From Cunninghamia lanceolata (lineage: Eukaryota > Streptophyta > Pinopsida > Cupressales > Cupressaceae): 64,000 bases of DNA. The stretch spans positions 930,001 to 994,000 of the forward strand of contig BSBN01001753.1 in assembly GCA_027924645.1 (NCBI GenBank), written 5' to 3'. The position numbers and the translations under genes were made by a program. Below are positions 1-10,930 of this stretch, piece after piece (position 1 is the stretch's first letter; each line of letters starts with the position of its first letter). Under the pieces are notes generated by a model. It was not told the origin of the DNA. It worked only from the letters and a program-made list of their open reading frames with translations, and made no database searches.

Positions 1-974
1 TCTACCCCTTCCATTGGGTCTCCTTCCTCTAAAGCCTCCTCTTGAACCTGATTCTCCACTTTGTTCTTGGGAACTAGATTCCCCTTGACTTCTTTGGGAC
101 TGATTTTTGCCTCCAAAACTGCCCCTACCTCTGAAATTTCTGCCTCCTCTACCTCTGTTTTGCTGCTTTCCCTTCCTCTTCAACTTTTCTTCAGCCCTCA
201 ATGCCATTTGAAAACACTTATCTACTGTCTCAGGGGTTAAGATGCTGATCTCGTCTTGTATGCTAAATTTTAGACCATTTATGTATCTTGCAACCTTGCC
301 TTTCTCATCTTCTACCTGCCCACATCTGAGAGTAAGTTTGTGGAACTCTTCAGTGTAGGTAGAAACATCCATATCTCTTTGTTTGAGGTTTTGCATCTTT
401 TTGTAAATTTGGACCTCATAATTTGCCGGAAGGAATTGGTTTTTGACTCTCTCCATCATTTTGCCCTAAGAATTAATCATGCTCTTCCCACTCTTCACCC
501 TCTCACCTTGGGTGTAATTCCACCATGTAAGGGCATCACCCTTGAGTTTAGTTTTTGTAAACTTCACCCTCTTTTTCTCAGGACTTCTTTGTACTCAAAA
601 TAATTATTCAAGGTCTCAATCCACTCCATAACCTCCTCAGCATCCATCTTCCCACAAAACATTGGGATCTCCATCCGAGCCTCTGATGAATCCTTACCAA
701 GTGTCTTGATGGCTTCAAGAAAATATCTTTGGTCAGCAAGTATTTCTTCCTGCCCTTGGGGTTCTTCTTCTTTCTCCCCTTCTTCTTCTCCATCAGACTC
801 CTCATCTGACCTCTTTCCTATCCTCAAGGCTTTCAATTTTGCCTTGAGTGCATCCTTGACTCCCACTTTAATCATCTCTTCTATTTCTTGAAACTTCTTG
901 GCCACCTCAGTGGTCATCCCCTTTGGAGGCATGATGCTAGCCTCTCCTTCACTCTCCTCTATTGACATACACAA
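1..974 (-). pseudogene. Ty3/gypsy gag, partial (element runs off the left edge)
   Basis: This is a retrotransposon Gag, the structural protein that packages element RNA. It reads leftward from an ATG at 974; a second in-frame ATG at 932 is also possible. The N-terminal part has an acidic Glu-rich stretch followed by a capsid-type region. The frame shifts by one base near 575-585. The continuing frame carries the usual capsid core (GDALTWWNY, then YTEEFHKLTL and VARYINGL) and ends in an Arg/Gly-rich tail at 1-170 (repeated RGRG, FRGRG) of the kind that precedes the nucleocapsid zinc knuckle. One in-frame TAG lies near 465-470. The start is 36 bases from the primer binding site, so the leader is very short. 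The family is Ty3/gypsy, probably chromovirus-like; the lineage cannot be fixed without pol, which lies outside the window. Confidence 0.8.
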
Positions 975-1010
975 GGGATCTTCTCACAACCAATGACAGA
1001 ACCTTATATG

Positions 1011-1022
1011 GCTCTGATACCA
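1011..1022 (-). promoter_or_regulatory. Primer binding site, tRNA-iMet type
   Basis: On the minus strand this reads TGGTATCAGAGC, the complement of the 3' end of plant initiator tRNA-Met. It primes minus-strand DNA synthesis. It lies three bases from the LTR edge at 1026 and just upstream of gag, which fixes the element's orientation. Confidence 0.9.
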
Positions 1023-1025
1023 CTA

Positions 1026-2100
1026 TGATGTAGAGGATAAAGGAAACTAGGCAGATTTGGATGTAGTTTGACAATCCTAAACCAAAGGCTCACTTGGTTC
1101 TTGATACAAACCATTAAATCTTTTGGAGGTATACATTTGGAGGGCTTCCTAACACCTTCCAATCAGGACACTTCCTAGGGCAGACAAGCAGGGTTTGAGA
1201 TACCCTTTTGGAAGCCTAACAACATATCAAGAACATGTAATGGGTTGTTTTGGAACATATGGCACTTTCTTCTAGACTGTCCTACTTCAAATAGCCCAAT
1301 TAGGCCTAAATTACAAAGCAACCACCCTTGTTTTGACTCACAAAACTTTCTAAACAATTGGAACATGTCAAAGGCATGGTAAAGCCAAAGATTTTTTGGG
1401 TTTTAAGTCCTCACAGTCGACTGTGGCAAAACTGGACTATGTTGTTCCCCTTAGGATGCACCTAACACATGGGTTTGCTAGGTCTCTTCAAACAAACTTC
1501 ATCAAATCCACTTATTTGCCCAAGAATCTCACATAATACATTGAAACAAACTCAAGGTAGTCCATTCCACTGATCTAGATGGTTTTACATTAGTGGAATG
1601 GGAAGAAATATGCAATTTGCTGTCAAAACCCTAAAGTAGGGTTTATCAGATCAGTTTCAGGAAAATGCAAATACCTATGCTATACAAATGTTTCAAGAAC
1701 TCAAACAAAGTGCATTAGAATCTTAACTCACCCTACTAACTTTCCAACACCATGTCTTTCTGTAATTCATCCATACAGGAATAGGGTATGGCTTAGAACA
1801 ACGAACTACACAGGAAAATGGGTAGAAAACTGAGATTTCTTGTTTGTTTCTCTTCCAAACTTCTTTCTACAATGCCATGAATGTCTTCAAGGTCCTATTC
1901 AACATATGCTCGACCATACAACTAAATGGAGAGGTAGTTTGGATCGGTGGGAGACCACAAACTGCCCTGCAACCACCGAACTACCTTCTCTTGTCTCTAT
2001 TTGCAACTACATGTGTGTTTACATGATTAAGGAGTGTAACCAAATGTTCAAACTCCTTGTTACAAGATAAAGATCCTTTGACAAGGCCTACAACACATCA
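1026..2100 (-). repeat. 5' LTR of the left-edge Ty3/gypsy element (outer end provisional)
   Basis: The inner edge is fixed by the PBS. The outer edge is chosen at 2100 because the inner end TGATGT is matched by ACATCA there, giving the usual TG...CA ends and a length of about 1.08 kb. The partner LTR and the other target-site duplication lie outside the window, so the outer edge is unproven. The only ORFs inside are short and look like chance. Confidence 0.5.
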
Positions 2101-3640
2101 TCATACTATGCTTGTTCACAAGACTACCATAACTATCCTCAATTACAAGACAAGACTGTCCTAAATGCTAAGACTGTCCTATATGCTAACATGAAATGAG
2201 ATGGATAAGAATGGTCTCAAGGACCTTATTACAACATGAAAAACATGAAACAAGACAAAATTCACATGAATCTCCTTGAATCTCTTGGTAATCCTGCAGG
2301 TTTGGGTTTGGTGTGTCAAAACCAAGTTGTAAAATTGATTATCTTAGGTGTTGGATGGCAAGAGAGGTTATGGGATGAGTTTGTTAGGATGAGGGAAATG
2401 GTTGGGTCTTTTTCATCATTAATGCAAAGCCAAGGTTAGGGTAATATGGTTTGTTGGTTGGATGGGGAATGCTGTATGGCTAGGTGTTAGTGGTAGAAAA
2501 TCTCACATCACTTCTATGAATCACATGGTTTGGTGAGTGTGTGGCAAGGGTTCATTAGGGGATGGGGGCATTGGGGATGAGTAGTATTACTTAATTCCTG
2601 CAAAGCCTAGGAAAAAAATTCCTAGATTTTGTTTGGAAGGATTAGGTGGGTGTGGATTGGTTGGTGAGATGGTTGCATTTTTGGTGGTTATGCGGCGGAA
2701 AATGTCACATTAGTTCTATAAAAACCACATGGTTTGGGTTGGTTTGGGGTTTGTTGTGTTGGTAGGGAAAGTTTGCTAGGTAAGCAAACTTTCTAGGGGG
2801 GAAGGGTGCTTAGGATTACCAGAAGTAGACCATAGACCGTTCTATGGAGTGGGTTGCAAGAGAGAGTTTTCTGCCAACCCTAAGAAAATTTTTCTAGCTT
2901 TTGTAAGGTTTGGGTGGATGAAGATGTCGGTAGAGGATGATAAGTTGATTTGAGAGTTGGTTGAGGGTGGGTATTGTGCTAATATGTTTTAGAGCAATCC
3001 TAAGTTTCATTATAGCAAAGAGGATATTTTCACCAATGTATAAAAGACTAGGGCGATGATGTAATCCATCCTTTGCATGGACTAGACATGCAAACAAGAA
3101 CACATGCCCAACATAGTACAACCTTGTCTAGATGGGGGAGAGAACATAGAACATTCATTTCCTGATGCATAGAAGGTGTTGGCCTTAGATACACCGAGGA
3201 GGGATGAAATTCCTAAAGATTATCTGACCACTTTACAAGATATGAATACTAGTTAGAGTAATAAGAACATCCAACAAAAACAACATACAATAAAAAATGA
3301 CTTTCTACCCCATTCTATGTTATCCGATGACACACCAAGATATAGGATATCAAGGTGGTCTTGTTGAATAAGCGTAGAGGGGGTATTCAAAGAAAAATAT
3401 ATTAGAAAATCAACTAACAGATGGACTGACAACCATTGAGTCTCTTGCCAAGAGTTTGGGTGGAAGTGATTGGATCATTCCTATTGTGGGAATGTTATGT
3501 CCTAAGGCATGGTTTAGTGATGGTTGATATGTTCGTCGGAAGGGCTTGAGATCAATTGTGTGGTGATTTGGAAGGTTGATTATAGTATGTTGTTTCTATT
3601 GGTTTTGTTTGTGCTCAATTGCTCTAACATGTTGTTTCAC
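2101..3640. other. Unclassified region, probably 3' non-coding part of the Tat element
   Basis: No coding domain is recognisable here on either strand. It holds a diverged tandem repeat (2420-2910, listed separately) and otherwise ordinary AT-rich sequence. Its place downstream of the Tat integrase on the minus strand suggests Tat 3' untranslated DNA. No Tat LTR end could be found here, so this assignment is inference. Confidence 0.3.
2420..2910. repeat. Diverged tandem repeat, about 200-270 bp units
   Basis: A block around 2491-2530 (GAAAAT-TCACAT-TTCTAT-CACATGGTTTGG pattern) recurs about 201 bases later at 2692-2735. A second block, AAAAATTCCTAG-TTTTGTTTGGAAGG at 2609-2640, recurs in altered form at 2880-2908. 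The copies are clearly diverged, so this is an old duplication. Confidence 0.45.
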
Positions 3641-3651
3641 ATTTATTGCTT

Positions 3652-4062
3652 TAGGGATTTTTGGATATTTTGATTTTTTTGGGTTTTCTAGATTTTTTAA
3701 ATGTTTTTTGTGTTTTTGGATATTTTTTGTTTTTTTTGTGTTTTCTAGATTTTTTAATTTTTTGTGTTTTTTCAAGGAGTGCATACAAGAATCCACTTAT
3801 CTGGGAATCTGCCTTGGGTGGGTTGTGAAGGGTGGGATTTTTCGTGCTGAGTGTTTACAATACCAAGCCATGGGATGGAGGTAGTATGGAGTGATTTGTG
3901 ATGGTGGAATTGGCCACTACTCATGGTGCCTGAAATAGGTTTTCACCATGGTACTTATCCAGGGCGCCACCAAGGTGGTTTTCAACTTTGAAAGACTTTA
4001 TAGCACTTGGTTTTTTCTTGATTTATTTCTTTTTTTAATTCTTTTTTTGCTTTTTTGCTTTT
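3652..4062. repeat. T-rich low-complexity tracts
   Basis: Two T-rich stretches (about 3652-3775 and 4013-4062) consist of runs of T broken by G or GG. Read on the minus strand they are A-rich and lie just 3' of the Tat integrase end. The apparent Phe-rich ORF across the first tract is a composition artefact. Confidence 0.6.
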
Positions 4063-4079
4063 TTTTAGGATATTCGATG

Positions 4080-5464
4080 GGTTAGGCATAGAACTTCTTG
4101 AGGTGCATGATGTTCATTGGCTCATCTAGAAGCTATCCCTTAGGTGTTTCTAGCTAGTATGCTCCTAATCCATAGTTGGTTGTTAATAGTTATCACAAAG
4201 GGTCCTAACCAATTTGGTTCAAACTTTCCTTTCTTGTAGCACTCTTGCAAGTTCCTTTGATTTTTCATAAGTACAAGCTCACCTATTTCAAATCAATGGG
4301 TCTTGATTTTCTTGTTGTAGCTTATGTGGAGGCAATTTTGAAAGGCTTGCAAGTGATTGAGAGTATTGAGGCACTTCTCATCCAGGAGTTTCATACATGC
4401 AACCTGATACTCCTCCTCATTAATGAGATTTTGTAATGAAATTGTTAGAGAGGGGAGCTCAACCTCGATAGGTAGGATGGCTTCAGAACCATATATGAGG
4501 GATATGGAGTGGCTCCTGTGGGGGTAAGGATGCTGGTTCGATAAGCCCAAAGGGTGGGGTTAAGTTGTAGGTGCCAGTCACGGCCAAATTCATTAACTAT
4601 CTTCTTCAGTATGCTTAAGATATTTTTGTTTGAAGCTTCCGCTTGACTGTTGCCTTGGGGTAGTATGGAGTGGAAAAATGGTGTTGGATATGAAATTTTT
4701 GGCAAAGGGTTTTGACTTCTTGATTCTTGAATGGTTTCGCATTGTTAGTGATTATGGTGAGGGGGAAACCATAGTGACATATAATGTAATGGAGGATGAA
4801 TTTGGATATTTGGGTGCCTATGGTGTAGGTGAGTGGAATGGCTTCCACACATTTTGTGAAGTATTCGATGGTGGTAATAATGAACTTGTGTCCATTGGAT
4901 GATGGTGGATGGATTTTACCAATGAGTTTGAGCCCCCATTGTGAAAAAGGCCATGGAGTCGTAATGGGTTGTAATTCATGTGATGGAGCATGCGTTAGAT
5001 CCCCATATTGTTGGGAAGGCATTTCTTGACAAACTGGTGAGCATCATTATCCATTGTCAGCCAATAATACCGTGTTCTTAGAATTTTCTTTGCGAGGGTA
5101 GGTCCACTAGAGTGTGCCCCATAGATACCTTCATGTACCTCTTGTAAGGCTATTTGTACTTCTCTGGAATTGAGACACCTCAAAAGGGTACCATCAAGAC
5201 TCTTTTGATATAGTGTATCACCGATAAGGGTGAAGTAGAAAGCTCAGTGGATGAGTGTACGACATTGGGCGGATGATAGATCAGGTGGAATGATGTTATC
5301 ATGGAGATAGAGGTAGATGTGTTGGTACTAGGGGATAAGGAACCAATGATGTTGCAAACCAGTTCCAATTGCGAGATATCATAGGCTAGCATATGTAATT
5401 CTTCAATGAGGAACTCACACTGTTGACTATTTTTCTGCATATCCACAAGAGAACCTATGGTGGC
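4080..5464 (-). pseudogene. Tat-type Ty3/gypsy integrase (C-terminal pol), decayed
   Basis: Integrase inserts element cDNA into the host chromosome. Reading leftward, the N-terminal H-H-C-C zinc-binding region is at about 5010-5180 (EVHEGIYGAHSSGP then YYW then VKKC), with the last part of the zinc motif damaged. The catalytic core follows at 4615-5022 (PWPFSQWGLKLIGKI, SSNGHKFI, EYFTKCVEAIP). One expected catalytic Asp is replaced (TTIEYFTK where the family has D-Y-F-T-K). Then come the C-terminal blocks at 4293-4705 (QGNSQAEASNK, YGSEAILPIEVE). The pieces are in different frames, so several indels are present. These motifs are those of the Tat/Retand lineage. Coding seems to end near 4080. 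A solo LTR at 5465 separates this piece from its upstream RNase H part. Confidence 0.8.
5460..5464. repeat. Target-site duplication GTGGC (left)
   Basis: Matches 6628-6632 exactly and brackets the solo LTR. Confidence 0.9.
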
Positions 5465-6627
5465 TGTATACGCCTAAAAATGACATGATTCAGTCTAAAT
5501 AAATATTCTTAATATTTATTCCATTCTAATTCTTCTATCAATAAATAAATAAATTTATTTATTTATTTGATTCATATTCCTCTAAGTTAATTAAATATCA
5601 AAATAATTAATTATCTCTTCTAAAGTCAAAATTAAATAAAATCCTTTATTTAATTAAATTCTTCCAAACAATTAAATAATTCTTAATTATTTAATTAAAT
5701 CAAAATCATTCCTCCAAATTTAAATAAATCAAATCAAATTTATTTAAATCCTCACAATCTCCAAAAATAAAATATAATCAAATGTTTTATTTATTCTTCC
5801 AAATTCATTCTAAATTAAATAATATCAATTATTTAATTGTTTCTTCCAATAATATCTTCTCTAAATTTAAATAAATCAAATATTTATTTAAGTTGTCCAT
5901 TTCTTCTAAAATTGAGTTATCTCTAAATATAATTCAATCTTTGTGCACATGCAATTGAATATTCTAAATATTTAATTGAGTCAAAATATCTTTTCATCCT
6001 CATGCAATTTCTATTCTCTAGTTCTATTCTCTTAACTGATTGATCTATTCTTTTAATTGATTTATCTCTTCAGTTAACTCATTCTTCTATTTTATTAATT
6101 CTTCTCATGCAAAATAGAGCAAGACACTTATCTTCTTCTTATTCGCACACGTTCCTCATCAGTTCTCAACCATTGATCTTCTCATTCTTTCTATACCATT
6201 GATCTTCTTTCTTCCAAGTCTATAAATTGAACCCTGTTCTTCCATTTCATTCATCCAAGCTTTCAGTATTGTTACTCTGTAGGAATTATAGCGCGCCTTT
6301 GGTACCAATTCCTTCATTGCTTGCGATCACACTCATTACTGCATACTACTATCATTGTTGTGAAGCTCATCTTCATGGCGAAACTATCATAGCCGTTCCC
6401 ATTTGAACATCTTGGAATCATAGCAAGGAAGTGCACCTTCTGAGGGCCATATTCATAGACAAGATCATTTGTGATAGGTGATCAATGGAAGCTACGAATT
6501 AAAGGAGGTTTGCTTTACATTGTTCATTGTTTGATTGAATCTCTTTTGTTCATTATTTCATTGAGTTTTGGGTATCATTGATATTTATTATATTGATTAT
6601 TCATTTGAATCCAATTTTCCCTTAACA
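5465..6627 (+). mobile_element. Solo LTR inserted in the Tat pol gene
   Basis: The 1163-bp unit begins TGTATACGCC and ends TTAACA. It is flanked by a perfect 5-bp target-site duplication, GTGGC, at 5460-5464 and 6628-6632. With the unit and one GTGGC ignored, the Tat reading frame on the minus strand runs on without interruption, which confirms both edges. A TATA-like box (TATAAATT, about 6221) followed by a pyrimidine-rich stretch gives a plausible plus-strand promoter. The first half is extremely AT-rich and includes a perfect A/T palindrome near 5540-5567. Its first 25 bases resemble the start of the Tat 5' LTR at 40,978, so it probably comes from a related Tat-type element. It is a solo LTR left by LTR-LTR recombination. 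Confidence 0.93.
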
Positions 6628-7083
6628 GTGGCCATTACATATGTTGCTTTGTTGTTAAGTCTTGAGACTTACTCAAACTCAATTTCAGAAAAACATTCCT
6701 TAAAATCATCTACCATCCTTTTATAAGGTAGTATCTTGTCGTCCTTTGTCTTGTATTCGTTATTCACTTGTTTTATGACCAATTGAGTCACCATAGACCA
6801 TGAGGTTTTCTATTTTCCACTGAATTGCCATGTGAAGTCCTGTGATGAGTGCTTCATATTCCACTACATTGTTGGTACAAGGAAATGTTATATTGTATGA
6901 CTTAGGGATGCAGTCTCCTTGTGGGGTGACAAATACCTGATCCCTGTCCCCGATCCACAATGTGTGTATTGTCCACCAAAATACATTTTTCATTCCGATG
7001 TGGGTGTTAGCATGAAAATAGACTCATCTAAAATTTTTGAAAGTAGTGGATGTTCTGTTGGAACGGGTGCGTCTACTAGCTGG
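6628..7083 (-). pseudogene. Tat second (archaeal-type) RNase H domain, decayed
   Basis: RNase H degrades the RNA strand of the RNA/DNA hybrid; Tat-lineage elements carry a second copy before integrase. The block VFVTPQGDCIPKSYNI-FPCTNN-VEYEALITGL at about 6800-6945 is the family signature, including the Glu of the EYEAL motif. The upstream connection domain at 7000-7083 is in the neighbouring frame. A stop lies where it joins the RNase H start, and the expected D-G-S/A start of the domain is damaged. The right edge abuts the gag-only element at 7084. The coding frame resumes on the far side at 14413. Confidence 0.8.
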
Positions 7084-8338
7084 TGTTATGGAGTAAAAAG
7101 TTTTCCTATGCCTTTTTACTTCCTAGTTTAGCTCATGGGTCCCTGTGTTAACACTTTGCAAATTAAATATTCATCCTGGAGTAATTTCCCCTAAAACCCA
7201 TGTCAAATGGGGACTAGGGGCCCATTCTAAACCTTAACCCCGACCCAAAAAGACCCTTGGGACTTGGGTGCCCACACCCAAGTCCACTCTGATGGGCCAA
7301 TGCAAATCTCAATGCATGTTGGCTTGGGCCCTCTCAAAAGGTTTTCCTTTATCAGCTCTCTTGATTTAATTTATGAATGTTAGTGGGAAAGCATATTTAA
7401 ATAGGTTTATGTATTCATTTGTGTAAGAGATGGGTAATGCAAAATTGTGATATTGAGCAAAGAGCATTCAAGGGCTTCATTGTGTTTCAGAGCAAAATTG
7501 TGTTGTTATTGTGTTTGTTTGTTGCAGATTTGGCTTCATCAATCCATCTACTCATGATTTGAAGGATCTTCATCTCTGTGAGGGCTTCACCTCTAAGGTG
7601 AAATCAATTTGTGTTTTAATCATTTCATTTCATCATTAGATTCGGCTTCTTCCCTCCTTGGTCATGCACTCTATCTAATGAAGGTGTTGGAAGACTTGAA
7701 TGTCCTTTCGGGGCTTGACTAAGGCAAACTCCTAAACACCACAACCCCCAAAACCTCTTCTTCATGTGTGCAAGTTACATGTGCGGGAGTTGGAAAAGTG
7801 CAGGTGCAGAGAAGTAGTTTGAAGGATAATGCTTCAGGATTTGAAAGAATCTTGTGAATATTCCTCCATCCTGGACTATGGCACCCGCCTCGTAGTCCTC
7901 CCGACAAGTTTGGCTCCAGATTCAGGATCAGGATACAGTCTACTACACTTCTCTGTTTGAAATCTCTCATAATTCTGCCCTCTTAGACTTGGGTGCTTGC
8001 CCTATTGTCCTCTAGGGTTTCATTTTTGGAAACTAAACTTCTGGTATATTTTTTATCATCCTTGAGTACTTTCCTGTCTAGTCTTCTGTAGCATTCTGTC
8101 CATTTATATCTGATTGCTCTATAATTAGGGTTTGAGGCCTATTTGACCTAAGGTTTGATAAATCTCTCAATCTAATATATTCTTTCCATAACACTCTTGA
8201 GCACAAAATCAACAGCTGAGTCCTCATCCTTCTTATAGTGACTTGGCTCAATTTTGTCCTCGAATGTTATTGTGAAATGAGGTTTGATTTGATACAGTTT
8301 AACATCATTCATCCCCTCTCCTTTTTTCATGTTTAACT
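7084..8338 (+). repeat. 5' LTR of the gag-only element
   Basis: Pairs with 13152-14407. It starts TGTTATGGAG. The end is placed where similarity to the 3' LTR stops, at TTAACT (3' LTR: TTAATA; the ancestral end was presumably TTAACA, matching the TGTTA start). A TATA-like box, ATTTAAATA, sits near 7394-7402 and is conserved in the other LTR. The internal TCCATAACA at 8185-8193 mimics an LTR end but lies 145 bp short of it. Confidence 0.88.
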
Positions 8339-9008
8339 TTTTGGTGAAACTAGAACAACAAGCATTTTTCATCTTTTTGAGTGTTGTAACCAGTCCTTGC
8401 ATTCATTCATATCATATTTACCATCTTGCATTGGAAAATCTTAAATACATTTAAAAAAAGTTAAAAAAACAAGCATTCTAGGCTTGCATTAAGGCATAAT
8501 TTTGCATAATTTGTATTGCATATGATAAAAGGATTCAATTTTCTAATATTTGCATTAGATCTGATCCTTATTATAGCAATTCATAATTAATTCATATCAT
8601 ATCTTGCATTTGAAGGTTCCATTTGCTAGCGTTTTGTTTAAAAAATAGTATTTTTCATATACCCTAGTTTTTTTTGTAAAAAGCTAAGGTTTGTAGTCAA
8701 AATCTTATTTCATATTTTTCTGCTCCTTTAAACACTCATTCAAATCTGATTTTGTATTGTAGTGTTGCATTATTTGACATCCTTGTTTTCAAAATTTCAA
8801 TGTTTGTAATTACACATTGTGTATTTCAACAAACATAATTACCTTAATCTTATTGATCATACTATTGGTTAGTGCATTGAGTGTTATAGGACTTTGCATG
8901 AGTTGTATAACCTGCTACCCTAATAGAAACATCTTTGTAAGAAGAAGTCATAGACTAATGGGTTCTAGTACTTTGAATAGCACCAATATGTAAACATCGG
9001 AAAACCCA
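8339..9008 (+). other. Leader of the gag-only element
   Basis: Untranslated region between the LTR and gag. The primer binding site should begin at about 8339-8345 (TTTTTGGTGAAACTAG). I cannot assign it to a specific tRNA, and it may be mutated. The rest is AT-rich, with repeated TTGCAT/TATCAT words around 8405-8600 and no recognised domain. Confidence 0.5.
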
Positions 9009-10930
9009 TTGCACAACTACTTTACAAAGGGTGAATCAACATCTTTGCAAGATATCATAAATACCACCGTGATGGAAGAACAAACATTTCATGATCCTAA
9101 AGATGCAATTGATGTGATAACACATGTACTTGATGATCAAATCCACAAACTTGATAGAGAACTAGCCGATTTTCAAGCATTTGTGGAAAAAGAAAGGCTA
9201 GCAGAAGAAGTCGTACTTGTTGTTCATAGTCTAAGAGAATTATTAAAAGAAGGACAAGACGGTGTTAACATGCTTTGTGGAATAGTCCATATAGTGGATA
9301 ACAACATTATGTCTGTGGCTAATTGCATGAATATCATTAACAATGTGTCATCACCAAATTATACACAGGTATCGACACCTATACCAACTACCAGAATGTC
9401 CACTTTCACATCATCAATTCTCACTACTAATGCACAATCTTGTAGTAATATCACCACTAGCATGGGAATATCTAATGATATTAATTCATAGAATTACAAG
9501 GCTGTGGGATTCAATTATAAAAAACTAGCACCTAAGGTGCCTTCCTCCATGAATAACCATTCTCAACCACCTCTCCATTCTACCTATTCTCAATCACCTT
9601 TCATTTATAATTGTTCTTAACCACATTTCAATACAACTCATACCTAGTCACCTTTAAATTTCATGACTATAGCTTCCAATACTTCTAACCCACAAACCAC
9701 ATCACCTAATGATGCCATCTTAAACCAACTCTTGCAAAGTATGACCTCCTTATAGTAGAAAGTAACAAATTTGAACAATGCTTCCTCTCAACCTAATATA
9801 CAAACATACCATGCTCACAATCCTTTATCTTTTACAATCCTAAGAGCTCAAATGCCTGATAAGTTTGAGACTCCTAGCTTTGAAAAGTATAGTGGTAAAG
9901 GTGATCCTAATACTCATGTGGAAACATTCACATCTATGTGTAGTGATTTCTTCTTCGACGACGACTTGCTAGCAAAACTCTTCCCACGATCCCTCAAAGA
10001 TACCAATTTGGAATGGTTTTGCTCATTACCTCTGAATTCAATACACTCTTTTGCACATCTTGTTGATCAATTCTTACAACATTTGCAAGCAAATATTGGA
10101 CCTCTAGTCTCATTGATTGATTTAGTTCATTGTAAACAAGGTCAGAAAGAAAAGTTAACTAAGTTCATCAGTCGATATCAAGCTCTTTTTGCACAGATAC
10201 AATATCTGATTACAAATTAGGATGTTTCGAAGATATTCATTATGAATCTACAACCTAACATCCATGATAAAATCGTCTTGATGAGGTATAGCTCTTTTCA
10301 ACATTTATGCACAGGTCTTCGCTATTACCAGCTTTCATCTAGTCATTATGAGAATCAAAACTCATCAGCTCAAATTGGTCAATCCACAGATGGAACATCT
10401 CAAAACAACTTTAGGAGGAACAACAAGAGTTTCATCAAGAACAATGGGCAACATTCAAATAATTTTCAATCACAAGTGTCTGCTATCAATAATCCTAAAC
10501 AGGCACCGTTCTAATTTAGGCAACAAGAAAGATAGTTGACTCCATTATCTGATTCTCTCCAATCAATTATGAATCAAGCAGTAAGAAACAATCCTTTGAA
10601 TCTTCCTCCTGTTAAACCATTCGATAGTAACAAGATACAAGGACCTTCATGTGATGTCAATGCCTACTGTCACTATCATCGCTCACAAGGACATGACATC
10701 GAATGATGCATGCATCTTAAACATGAAATTCAAGACCTCATTGATTCTAATATAATATAGGTAACTAGTGTGAATGACAATGGAAATAAGTTGGCCGCCC
10801 CTTCGAATCAAAAGTTGCAGATCTTCACTAATCCTTTTCCTAAGCATAGAGACAACAATATGGTAGAAGAAAATACAATAGAGTAGGAAGATGACTTCCG
10901 AACGACTATGATGAAATAATTGGCATGATA
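9009..10930 (+). pseudogene. Tat-type gag of the non-autonomous element, stop-riddled
   Basis: This reads as one frame from the ATG at 9009, broken only by stop codons. The N-terminal part (9009-9491) is predicted coiled-coil. The capsid core at 9850-10220 has the family pattern: F-x-Y-SGKGDPNTHVETF, then LFPRSLKDTNLEWF, SLPLNSIHSF and the FISRYQALFAQI block. A Gln/Asn-rich stretch follows, then a knuckle-like motif near 10660-10720 (CHYHRSQGHD, then a stop where the next residue should be, then C-M-H-L-K). At least eight stops sit where context predicts Gln (TAG/TAA for CAG/CAA). The frame ends in a gag-protease linker with no protease active site. It is clearly a Gag, and is inactive as it stands. 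Confidence 0.85.

Noticed and set aside
3576..3884. Phe/Cys-rich 102-codon ORF that looks like a membrane protein
   Set aside because: It is produced by T-rich low-complexity DNA, and the opposite strand gives a Lys/Asn-rich ORF from the same tract.
8181..8193. TCCATAACA as the LTR end (a perfect inverted match to the LTR start TGTTATGGA), also at 14254-14262
   Set aside because: Similarity between the two LTRs continues about 145 bases past it. Only the longer ends give a near-perfect target duplication (GCTGG/GTTGG) and restore the Tat reading frame.
9009..10930. TAG/TAA read as Gln (an altered genetic code or programmed readthrough)
   Set aside because: Stops also replace Trp and Arg codons, frameshifts are common, and sister copies have ordinary CAG/CAA at matched positions. 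Decay of methylated DNA explains it better.
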